A stretch of 11,729 nucleotides of DNA. Source: an uncultured Mediterraneibacter sp. (lineage in GTDB: Bacteria; Bacillota; Clostridia; Lachnospirales; Lachnospiraceae). The stretch is taken from NCBI GenBank assembly GCA_934418295.1, contig CAKRWZ010000058.1, positions 1 to 11,729 on the forward strand, given 5' to 3'. Position 1 is the stretch's first letter. The number at the start of each line of letters is the position of its first letter. A program made the translations under genes and the position numbers. The notes under the pieces were generated by a model. The model was not told the DNA's origin. It saw nothing but the letters and a program-made list of their open reading frames with translations, and ran no database searches. Shown in pieces: positions 1 to 5,207 of the stretch.

Positions 1-484
1 TCTGGATGAAAGCCTTTCAGACGGTATTTCTTCTCAGATGGTCCTCACAGTAAACTCCAGAGGAATGGAGCAGGTGGATCCGGCAAGGGATACTATCACC
101 GTAACGCCCTTTATGACGACGTCTTCTGACGGGTATGCGGTGACGGAAGAGACAGAGAAGCAAGGAACTTTCCTGCTGGGTGCCACTGCGACGGAAACAC
201 AGGATGATACCGAAAGCCGGTTGACGGTGATCGCCGGCACATCCTTGATCGATGCGCAGATCACAGACAGTTTCCCGACGCTGGAAAACACCAAGCTGTT
301 TATGAACGCGGTCACAGCCAACTTTGACGGAGTAGAAAATGTGTCCATCGAACCAAAGAGCCTGACGGTAGAACGCAATACGGTGCAGCATGGCGGTGTA
401 TTCAGTATCCTTTTGATTTTCATCCTGCCGCTGGCGATCCTGATCGGCGGATTTATCGTATGGTTCCGGCGGAGAAGAGCATAG
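1..484 (+). CDS. GldG family ABC-transporter auxiliary protein, C-terminal part
   Basis: Partial gene entering from upstream. The reading frame is open from base 2 and gives 160 residues before the TAG at 482-484. The soluble part is a beta-rich extracytoplasmic region carrying the phrases VTPFMTTSSDGYAV and LTVIAGTSLIDAQI. It ends in one hydrophobic helix (VFSILLIFILPLAILIGG, about residues 137-154 of the fragment) and a positive cytoplasmic tail FRRRRA. This tail-anchored layout is typical of GldG/ABC_transp_aux proteins, which sit beside ABC permeases and an ATPase. The DUF4340 gene follows within 40 bases, which is the usual pairing, so the rest of the transporter is expected just left of the window. 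The substrate is unknown. The family call rests on C-terminal layout and neighbour; the diagnostic N-terminal domain is not visible. Confidence 0.8.
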   Translation, partial: LDESLSDGISSQMVLTVNSRGMEQVDPARDTITVTPFMTTSSDGYAVTEETEKQGTFLLGATATETQDDTESRLTVIAGTSLIDAQITDSFPTLENTKLFMNAVTANFDGVENVSIEPKSLTVERNTVQHGGVFSILLIFILPLAILIGGFIVWFRRRRA

Positions 485-523
485 AAAAGATTGAAAAACA
501 AGGGGACAGAAAGGGGCAAAAAA

Positions 524-1444
524 GTGAAATCGGATAAAAAAAGCAGAAATGCGATCCTTCTTCTTTGTGTACTGGCGGTGTTGCTGGTTTGCTATTTCGC
601 ACTGGTAAATTATAATAAAAAGAAAGAAGAAAAGGTAAAAGCAAAAGAAGAACAGGAAACCATTTATTTGACAGACATGGATTCGCTGCAGGAAATCCGT
701 TATGATGCGGGAAACGGGGAAATGCATTTTGCAAAAAAGGATGAAGCCTGGTTGTTTTACGATGACCCGGATTTTCCGTTGAGCCAGAGCGCCGTAAATA
801 CATTGGCAAAAAACCTGGGGCATCTGAAAGCATTGCGCGAACTAAAAGATGGAGACACGCTGGCTGATTACGGTCTGGAAGAGCCTTCTTATTGGATCGA
901 GCTTACCGATGAAAACGGAACGGTCACAAAGATTTCCATCGGAAACGCCATCGACAGCGCTTATTATGCAAGAATAGACGACGGCAAAACGGTATACACC
1001 GTCAGCAGTACTTTGGTGGATGATCTGCAGACCAGCCTGGAAGAAATGGCAGAGCTGGATATCCTTCCGTCCATCGGAAGCGGAAATCTGGTAAAAGAGA
1101 CCATTGTGATCCCGGGACAGACGGAGACGGTTTACAGCAAAGACGAAGATGCAGACACAGAGGCAATGGCGGTGATCGCAGGCGGGCTTGGAGCTCTTAC
1201 ACTGGATCAGCCGGAAAACTATTCCGTATCAGCCGAAGAGTTGTCCCAATACGGTCTAGATGAAAATACACGGACGAAAGTGACGGTCGTCTACACAGAA
1301 GAAGATAAAGAGCAGACCCTGGTGTTATGGATCGGAAAAGAGACGGAAGACAATAACGTTTATGTGATGCCGGAAGACTCAAAAATCGTATACCGCGTAT
1401 CGAAAGAGGTTTGCGACAATATCTTAAATCAGAACCAGAAGTAA
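524..1444 (+). CDS. DUF4340 domain-containing membrane-anchored protein
   Basis: 306 residues from GTG 524. I prefer this start because AAGGGG at 511-516 lies 7 bases upstream and the protein then begins MKSDKKSRNAILL, a normal positive N-terminus before one membrane helix (about residues 9-29). An in-frame TTG at 491 would add 11 residues but has no good ribosome site. A lysine/glutamate-rich linker follows, then an extracytoplasmic domain. Two similar blocks are visible: YGLEEPSYWIEL...ISIGN...YYARIDDGKTVYTVS, and YGLDENTRTKVTV...LWIGK...VYVMPEDSKIVYRVS. This internal repeat is what I associate with DUF4340. The gene starts 39 bases after the GldG-like gene and is surely co-transcribed with it. 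In related loci the pair closes an ABC-transporter operon; the molecular role is not established. No strong terminator follows before the next promoter. Confidence 0.82.
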   Translation: MKSDKKSRNAILLLCVLAVLLVCYFALVNYNKKKEEKVKAKEEQETIYLTDMDSLQEIRYDAGNGEMHFAKKDEAWLFYDDPDFPLSQSAVNTLAKNLGHLKALRELKDGDTLADYGLEEPSYWIELTDENGTVTKISIGNAIDSAYYARIDDGKTVYTVSSTLVDDLQTSLEEMAELDILPSIGSGNLVKETIVIPGQTETVYSKDEDADTEAMAVIAGGLGALTLDQPENYSVSAEELSQYGLDENTRTKVTVVYTEEDKEQTLVLWIGKETEDNNVYVMPEDSKIVYRVSKEVCDNILNQNQK

Positions 1445-1463
1445 GAAATTTATAAATCTTTAA

Positions 1464-1492
1464 TTGACTTTTGGATGTAAAACAGAGACAAT
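1464..1492 (+). promoter_or_regulatory. Likely sigma-A promoter of the zinc-ribbon gene
   Basis: TTGACT (1464-1469), a 17-base spacer, then GACAAT (1487-1492). The -35 matches 5 of 6 and the -10 matches 4 of 6 consensus bases. Transcription would start near 1499, about 40 bases before the likely start codon at 1538. Confidence 0.5.
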
Positions 1493-1537
1493 GAGGGCTG
1501 TACAGTTTTATCAAAAGAGAGGATGGAAAGATACAGC

Positions 1538-1933
1538 ATGAGAGATAAGATACAGCGTTTTATGCAGGGGCGATATGGAGTAGATGCCTTTTCGAGATTC
1601 CTGATCATGGTGGGAATGGTGTTGGCAGTCATTTCCATGCTGGGGAAATGGACGGTATTTTATATATTAGCCTGGATCCTGTTGCTTTTGGCATATCTCA
1701 GAATGTTTTCCCGCAATTACGCAAAACGGGCGGCAGAAAATCAGACCTATCTGAGGCTGGCCGGAAAGCTGAGAGAAAAATGGAACAGCAGAGGAAGACA
1801 GGGAACGCGGGATAAACAGTATCACATCTATAAATGCCCGGAATGCAAACAAAAGATCCGTATTCCGAGAGGGCACGGTAAAGTAGAGATCTGCTGTCCA
1901 AAATGCGGAAGGACTTTTGTGAAAAGAAGTTAA
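1538..1933 (+). CDS. Small membrane protein with C-terminal zinc ribbon, function unknown
   Basis: 131 residues from ATG 1538. GGAAAG (1525-1530) is 7 bases upstream; the in-frame ATG at 1523 directly abuts its only ribosome-like site (GAGAGG) and is less likely. The protein opens MRDKIQRFMQGRYGVDAFSR, a positive amphipathic stretch, followed by two hydrophobic segments (about residues 21-35 and 39-56) that form a membrane hairpin. A basic linker (about 58-94) leads to a zinc ribbon: C100-P-E-C103 and C120-P-K-C123, with an extra C119 beside the second knuckle. Both tails should face the cytoplasm. I have an impression that similar short proteins with the same opening occur in Lachnospiraceae, but I know no tested function. 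The ribbon could bind nucleic acid or a protein partner near the membrane. It is monocistronic apart from the micro-ORF that starts 8 bases after its stop. Confidence 0.8.
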   Translation: MRDKIQRFMQGRYGVDAFSRFLIMVGMVLAVISMLGKWTVFYILAWILLLLAYLRMFSRNYAKRAAENQTYLRLAGKLREKWNSRGRQGTRDKQYHIYKCPECKQKIRIPRGHGKVEICCPKCGRTFVKRS

Positions 1934-1940
1934 AGACTTA

Positions 1941-2000
1941 ATGTCTTTTGGAATGTTCATTTTGGCATTGCTGACATTCGTTTTTACCTTTATCAGATAA
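1941..2000 (+). CDS. Hydrophobic 19-residue micro-ORF, possible holin-like type I toxin or its remnant
   Basis: ATG 1941 to TAA 1998-2000 encodes MSFGMFILALLTFVFTFIR, a single membrane-spanning segment with one positive end. Pattern and size resemble the putative holin-like toxins (Hol-Tox/TxpA-BsrG type) common in Firmicutes, which are often about 25-35 residues and read like (S/Q)FGMFxxALLTF. The frame stays open six codons upstream (KEVKDL) but has no start codon there, so the N-terminus may have been lost. The weak site AAGAAG is 11 bases upstream, inside the end of the zinc-ribbon gene, so translation could be coupled. A small hairpin (AAAGAC 1932-1937 with GTCTTT 1943-1948) covers the start codon, as in some repressed type I toxins. 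The call comes from recalled family resemblance. Expression, toxicity and an antisense RNA are unproven. Confidence 0.35.
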   Translation: MSFGMFILALLTFVFTFIR

Positions 2001-2077
2001 TGTTTTAAGCATAGAAAAACCACCCCGAAACTTTGACCGAGCGAAAGGGAACCCGCATAAATACTGGGAAAAACTAA

Positions 2078-2100
2078 AAAAAGGTCCACTGGACCTTTTT
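2078..2100. terminator. Symmetric intrinsic terminator hairpin
   Basis: Stem AAAAAGGTCC (2078-2087), loop ACT, stem GGACCTTTTT (2091-2100). It is perfectly paired and has A- and T-tracts on either side, so it can act on both strands. It lies between the plus-strand zinc-ribbon/micro-ORF transcript and the minus-strand tRNA-Leu. Confidence 0.75.
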
Positions 2101-2108
2101 GTCGTATG
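2078..2108 (-). repeat. 31-bp dispersed terminator repeat, copy 1
   Basis: Read on the minus strand this is CATACGACAAAAA then GGTCCAGTGGACC then TTTTT. It matches 28 of 31 positions of the copy at 4262-4292. The match covers the 8 bases CATACRAC outside the hairpin, so it is more than two terminators that happen to look alike. Confidence 0.6.
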
Positions 2109-2117
2109 CTTGGCAAC

Positions 2118-2149
2118 AAAAAACCCATAACTCCTGTAGTTATGGGTTT
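2118..2149 (-). terminator. Terminator of tRNA-Leu
   Basis: On the minus strand a 12-bp perfect stem (AAACCCATAACT / AGTTATGGGTTT, window 2121-2132 with 2138-2149) encloses a 5-base loop and runs into TTTTTTG. It begins 3 bases after the tRNA 3' end. The stem and T-tract polarity fit the minus-strand transcript. Confidence 0.8.
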
Positions 2150-2151
2150 GA

Positions 2152-2236
2152 TGCGGAAGAAGAGACTTGAACTCTCACAGGATAAAACTCCCACTAGAAC
2201 CTGAATCTAGCGCGTCTGCCATTCCGCCACTTCCGC
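2152..2236 (-). tRNA. tRNA-Leu, anticodon CAG
   Basis: 85 nucleotides. The acceptor stem is GCGGAAG with CTTCCGC and discriminator A. The anticodon stem-loop is CTAGA-TTCAGGT-TCTAG, giving anticodon CAG, which reads CUG, a codon used often in this window. There is a long variable arm (GGGA...TCCT region), typical of class II tRNAs such as leucine. The T arm is GAGAG-TTCAAGT-CTCTT with one G-U pair. CCA is not encoded. Upstream on the minus strand is a possible -10 TATGAT (window 2253-2258) at the right distance, but I see no good -35 for it. A terminator follows directly, so it is a single-gene transcript. Confidence 0.95.
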
Positions 2237-2314
2237 CGACGCTTAACACTCTATCATATTTTCGAAAAAAAAGCAACTATATTTTGAAAAGAAATCTGGA
2301 TTTTCTGATTTTTA

Positions 2315-2365
2315 TAAAAGTGTCTTTTCCTTTACTATGGATTTAAAAAGTGCTATGCTTTACTA
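2315..2365 (+). repeat. Two imperfect direct repeats over the MarR promoter
   Basis: Unit 1 (2315-2337) begins TAAAAGTG and ends CTTTACTA; unit 2 (2344-2365) begins TAAAAAGTG and ends CTTTACTA. They are 28-29 bases apart, near three helical turns. Unit 1 contains the -35 and unit 2 the -10. Each also holds a small inverted repeat: AAAAG-N3-CTTTT (2316-2328) and AAAG-N7-CTTT (2347-2361). They are candidate binding sites for the regulator encoded just downstream. Confidence 0.4.
2331..2359 (+). promoter_or_regulatory. Promoter of the marR-nicotinamidase-sir2 operon
   Basis: TTTACT (2331-2336), a 17-base spacer, then TATGCT (2354-2359), preceded by TG at 2351-2352 (extended -10). The predicted start is near 2366, about 40 bases before the first start codon. 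Confidence 0.65.
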
Positions 2366-2407
2366 AAGGAGCTGCGCAAAGACAGCGGAGGGAAAGAGAG
2401 AAACGGG

Positions 2408-2857
2408 ATGGATATGTATCAACGGCTAAATGAGGTGCTGGTGAATTTGTTCCATGAGGTCAAAGAAAAGGAACGACAGGAGATCATTACAGGTGAATTT
2501 CAGGATATTACAGAGAATGACATGCACACTATCGAAGTGATCGGGCAAAACGAGGGATGTACCATGTCGGAGCTCGCAAAGAAAATGAGATTGACGGCGG
2601 GAACGGTTACGACCTCGGTCAACGGACTGGTAAAGAAGGCGTATGTAGTTCGGGAAAAGAGCGAAAAAGATCGCAGAGTTGTGTATGTTTTTTTGACAGA
2701 AAAAGGAAAATCGGCATTTTTGCATCATGCAAGCTTTCACAAAAGGATGACGGAAGAAGTGCTGAAGCAGGTGGAAGAGGAAGAGTTGCCGGTTTTGGGG
2801 AAAATGCTGGAAGGACTGCTCACATTTTTCCGGGAAGGCAGCATGGAGTGTGGATAA
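2408..2857 (+). CDS. MarR family transcriptional regulator, FabT-like
   Basis: 149 residues, normal MarR length. The N-terminal dimerisation helices (about 1-40) include the phrase DITENDMHTIEVIG. The winged helix follows: MSELAKKMRLTAGTVTTSVN (about 53-72) is the HTH, and VVREKSEKDRRVVYVFLTEK (80-99) is the wing with the usual D-R-R motif at D88-R90 and LTEKG. A C-terminal helical dimer region follows. The opening MYQRLNEVLVNLF, the DMHTIEVIG phrase and the FHKRM segment resemble FabT, the fatty-acid synthesis repressor, but no fab gene is in view, so the target here is more likely its own operon. ATG 2408 is used; ATG 2414 is also possible, and the ribosome site is weak for both (GAGAG 2396-2400). 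The nicotinamidase-like gene starts 70 bases after its stop. Repeated motifs over its promoter suggest autoregulation. Confidence 0.88.
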   Translation: MDMYQRLNEVLVNLFHEVKEKERQEIITGEFQDITENDMHTIEVIGQNEGCTMSELAKKMRLTAGTVTTSVNGLVKKAYVVREKSEKDRRVVYVFLTEKGKSAFLHHASFHKRMTEEVLKQVEEEELPVLGKMLEGLLTFFREGSMECG

Positions 2858-2883
2858 AAAGCAGTCAGACGAAAATAAACAAG

Positions 2884-2904
2884 GTATACAAATAATTATA
2901 ATAC
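2884..2904 (+). promoter_or_regulatory. Imperfect palindrome with a consensus -10 before the nicotinamidase gene
   Basis: GTAT-N3-AAT-A-ATT-N3-ATAC is symmetric at 7 of 10 base pairs, centred on 2894. It overlaps a perfect TATAAT (2897-2902), although the spacer-matched -35 position is poor. It may be a MarR operator or a weak internal promoter. The region is AT-rich, so chance symmetry is possible. Confidence 0.3.
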
Positions 2905-2927
2905 ATAGACGCAGAAAGGAAAAAAAG

Positions 2928-3443
2928 ATGAAGGTTTTAATCGTAGTGGACATGCAAAATGATTTTATTGACGGAGCACTGGGTACCAAAGAAGCAGTCG
3001 GTATCGTGTCTAATGTGATCCGGAAGATTCGTGACTTTGACGGTGTAGTCCTGGCAACCAGAGATACCCATGCAGAAAACTACATGGAGACACAGGAGGG
3101 AAGAAACCTTCCGGTAAAACATTGCATCAAAGGAACAGAAGGCTGGGAGATCCAGAGCGATATTGCTGCTTTGATCAAAGAAGAACCGATCGATAAGCCG
3201 ACGTTCGGAAGTCGGATTCTGGGAGAAAAATTGGCAGAGCTGAACGAGAAAGAAGCAATCGAAAGCATTACGTTGATTGGACTTTGCACAGATATTTGCG
3301 TCATCTCAAATGCAATGCTGGTCAAAGCATTTTTGCCGGAAGTACCGATTTTGGTAGATGCTGCATGTTGCGCGGGCGTTACACCACAGAGCCATGACCA
3401 GGCATTGGAAGCTATGAAAGTCTGTCAGGTCCAGGTGATTTAG
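2928..3443 (+). CDS. Nicotinamidase-like cysteine hydrolase (isochorismatase fold)
   Basis: 171 residues from ATG 2928, with AAAGGA upstream. The frame is open further back, into the end of the marR gene, but that extension is not homologous-looking and lacks a ribosome site. The cysteine-hydrolase triad is present: D8 (VVDMQNDF), K90 (DKPTFGS) and C124 (GLCTDICV). Metal ligands of nicotinamidases are also present: D46 and H48 (ATRDTH) and H65 (LPVKHC). With D-x-H and the later H this fits PncA-type enzymes, which deaminate nicotinamide to nicotinate, better than isochorismatases. At 171 residues it is shorter than E. coli PncA. It lies between a MarR gene and a sirtuin gene (30 bases to the latter); a sirtuin makes nicotinamide, which supports the assignment. 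Another small amide as substrate cannot be excluded. Confidence 0.85.
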   Translation: MKVLIVVDMQNDFIDGALGTKEAVGIVSNVIRKIRDFDGVVLATRDTHAENYMETQEGRNLPVKHCIKGTEGWEIQSDIAALIKEEPIDKPTFGSRILGEKLAELNEKEAIESITLIGLCTDICVISNAMLVKAFLPEVPILVDAACCAGVTPQSHDQALEAMKVCQVQVI

Positions 3444-3473
3444 ACGATTGTAGCAGAAAGCAGGGATAAAAAT

Positions 3474-4205
3474 ATGTATGAGCAGGAAATAGAGAAGCTG
3501 CAGCAGATCATAGATGACAGCAGCCATATCGTATTTTTTGGCGGTGCCGGGGTGTCTACGGAAAGCGGGATCCCGGATTTCAGAAGTGCAGAGGGGATTT
3601 ATCATCAAAAATATAAAATTTCCCCGGAACAGATCGTCAGCCACAGCTTTTTCATGCAGTATCCGGAGGAGTTTTATGCATTTTATAAAAGTAAAATGAT
3701 GTTTCTGGATGCAAAGCCGAATCCGGCGCATCGGAAGCTGGCGGAGCTGGAAGCGGCAGGAAAGCTTTCGGCTGTCGTGACCCAGAATATCGACGGGCTG
3801 CATCAGGCGGCGGGAAGTAAAACGGTCTATGAACTGCATGGGAGTATTCATCGGAATTACTGCCGGAAATGCGGTAAATTTTATGATGCGGCTTACGTAA
3901 AGCAGGCAGAAGGAGTTCCGAGATGTGCCTGTGGCGGAATGATCAAACCGGATGTGGTGTTGTATGAAGAGGGATTAGATTCCGGGGTGATCAGCGGTGC
4001 AGTGCAGGCCATCAGCCAGGCAGATACCCTGATCATAGGCGGTACTTCGTTGGTGGTATACCCGGCAGCAGGATTTATCGATTATTTCCATGGAAAGCAT
4101 TTGGTGGTGATCAATAAATCGGAGACGGCAAAATCGGTACGTGCGGAACTGAGTATCTCAGCACCCATCGGAGAGATCCTGGGGCAGATTAAAGTATATC
4201 CATAA
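3474..4205 (+). CDS. cobB: NAD-dependent protein deacylase, Sir2 family
   Basis: 243 residues, typical for a bacterial sirtuin. The NAD-binding Rossmann motif is GAGVSTESGIPDFRS (24-38). The QNIDGLH motif (104-110) lines the nicotinamide pocket, and catalytic H122 is in ELHGS. The zinc module is C130-x2-C133 and C151-x-C153, followed by GGMIKPDVVLYEE. The second cysteine pair has CxC spacing rather than the more common CxxC. GTSLVVYP (190-197) and VINKSET near the C-terminus complete the NAD site. The enzyme transfers the acyl group from lysine to ADP-ribose, releasing nicotinamide and O-acyl-ADP-ribose in the cytoplasm. It is the last gene of the MarR-nicotinamidase-Sir2 unit, and a strong terminator follows 6 bases after the stop. 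The ribosome site AGGGAT is near ATG 3474. Acyl-group preference cannot be read from the sequence. Confidence 0.95.
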   Translation: MYEQEIEKLQQIIDDSSHIVFFGGAGVSTESGIPDFRSAEGIYHQKYKISPEQIVSHSFFMQYPEEFYAFYKSKMMFLDAKPNPAHRKLAELEAAGKLSAVVTQNIDGLHQAAGSKTVYELHGSIHRNYCRKCGKFYDAAYVKQAEGVPRCACGGMIKPDVVLYEEGLDSGVISGAVQAISQADTLIIGGTSLVVYPAAGFIDYFHGKHLVVINKSETAKSVRAELSISAPIGEILGQIKVYP

Positions 4206-4211
4206 AAAAGA

Positions 4212-4255
4212 AAAAATACCAGATGTGGGAATAAAAACCCATATCTGGTATTTTT
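4212..4255 (+). terminator. Terminator of the sir2 operon
   Basis: An 18-bp stem (4212-4229 with 4238-4255) and an 8-base loop, starting with an A-run and ending in TTTTT. The single non-Watson-Crick pair is G-U in the plus-strand RNA but C-A in the minus-strand RNA, so the plus transcript forms the better hairpin. Confidence 0.88.
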
Positions 4256-4261
4256 GGCTGA

Positions 4262-4292
4262 CATACAACAAAAAGGCCCGGTGGACCTTTTT
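4262..4292 (+). repeat. 31-bp dispersed terminator repeat, copy 2
   Basis: CATACAACAAAAA, then GGCCCGGTGGACC, then TTTTT. It differs from copy 1 (2078-2108, minus) at three positions, all transitions. Both copies sit in gaps between converging genes, each next to a second, larger hairpin. Confidence 0.6.
4270..4292 (-). terminator. Terminator of the HAD-methyltransferase unit
   Basis: On the minus strand AAAAAGGTCC, loop ACC, GGGCCTTTTT forms a 10-bp stem in which the only odd pair is U-G. In the plus-strand RNA the same position is a C-A mismatch. The polarity therefore fits the minus-strand genes, whose last stop codon is at 4311-4313. Confidence 0.72.
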
Positions 4293-4310
4293 GATTTTAT
4301 CCGCGGTATT

Positions 4311-5174
4311 TTATGTAAGCGATTCCCAGCGCCCGGAAGCACCGCAAGGGAGGATCAGTCCGGAATCTGTCACCGGAAGTCCGATTTCCTGAGAGTCTAC
4401 AGCACCTCCGTAAGGACGGAGCTCTGTGCTCAGCATATAAGTTAAAACGGCGGGAGCCAATCCGGTGGTGTAAGAGTTCACCAGGAAAAAGAGAGGATCC
4501 TTACTTAAAATCTTGGTACAGAGTCGGATCAACGGATGGATCGCATTTTCGATCTTCCAGATCTCACCTTTTGGTCCGCGGCCGTAAGAGGGCGGATCCA
4601 TGATGATGGCATCATAAACGTTTCCGCGGCGGATCTCCCGTTCCACAAACTTGACACAGTCATCCACCAGCCAGCGGATGGGAGCATCTTTTAATCCGGA
4701 TGAAACGGCATTTTCCTTTGCCCAGGTGACCATGCCCTTCGAAGCATCCACATGAGTGACGCTGGCACCGGCTGCTGCTGCCGCAATGGTGGCACCGCCG
4801 GTGTATGCAAAGAGGTTTAGTACCTTGACGGGACGGCGGGCGGAACGGATTTTTTCAGAAAACCAGTCCCAGTTGACGGCCTGTTCCGGAAACAATCCGG
4901 TGTGCTTGAAACTGAAAGGTTTCAGATGAAAAGTCAGATCCTTGTAATGGATCTGCCACTGTTTGGGAAGCTGAAAAAATTCCCATTCGCCGCCGCCCTT
5001 TTTACTGCGGTGGTAATGGGCGTTCATGTTCCGCCAGCGTTTATCTGTTTTTGGTGTTTCCCATATGACCTGGGGATCCGGACGGACCAGGATATAAGAA
5101 CCCCAGCGCTCCAGTTTTTCCCCTTCTGAACAATCGATAACTTCGTAGTCTTTCCATGCATTTGCGATCCACAT
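4311..5174 (-). CDS. Class I SAM-dependent methyltransferase, RlmI/RlmK-like
   Basis: 287 residues from ATG 5172-5174 with AGGAGG 10 bases upstream. The SAM-binding motif I is VLNLFAYTGG (118-127), followed by the acidic loop residue D143 (HVDASKG). Motif IV is D193-P-P-S196-Y-G-R-G. The preceding HTGLFPEQ (91-98) and later LVNSYTTG are typical of the COG1092 group, which contains the 23S rRNA methyltransferases RlmI and RlmK. RlmI is longer and starts with a PUA RNA-binding domain; here only about 90 residues precede the catalytic core and I see no PUA pattern, so substrate recognition may differ. An rRNA base is the likely target but is not proven. It follows the HAD gene by 33 bases on the same strand and is last in that unit. 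Confidence 0.8.
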   Translation of the reverse strand: MWIANAWKDYEVIDCSEGEKLERWGSYILVRPDPQVIWETPKTDKRWRNMNAHYHRSKKGGGEWEFFQLPKQWQIHYKDLTFHLKPFSFKHTGLFPEQAVNWDWFSEKIRSARRPVKVLNLFAYTGGATIAAAAAGASVTHVDASKGMVTWAKENAVSSGLKDAPIRWLVDDCVKFVEREIRRGNVYDAIIMDPPSYGRGPKGEIWKIENAIHPLIRLCTKILSKDPLFFLVNSYTTGLAPAVLTYMLSTELRPYGGAVDSQEIGLPVTDSGLILPCGASGRWESLT

Positions 5175-5207
5175 GACCGGCAGTTTCCTCCTGAAAATAA
5201 AATATGA

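Noticed and set aside
491..523. TTG 491 as the start of the DUF4340 gene
   Set aside because: It has no good ribosome site and adds a polar tail before a normal N-terminus. GTG 524 has AAGGGG at suitable spacing. The upstream start remains possible.
17..823. Long open frame on the minus strand, 268 codons, opposite the GldG-like and DUF4340 genes
   Set aside because: Its translation is rich in F, H, R and C with no domain pattern, and it is antisense to two well-supported genes. It is a shadow frame.
1667..2194. Minus-strand frame spanning the tRNA-Leu terminator region
   Set aside because: It crosses part of the tRNA, two terminators and the zinc-ribbon gene. The shared phrase QKGPVDLF with a frame at 4254 comes from translating the repeated terminator, not from homologous proteins.
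2850..2927. Upstream extension of the nicotinamidase-like frame from 2850
   Set aside because: It overlaps the end of marR, is poly-lysine and isoleucine in character, and lacks family resemblance. ATG 2928 gives the standard MKVLIVVDMQNDF start.
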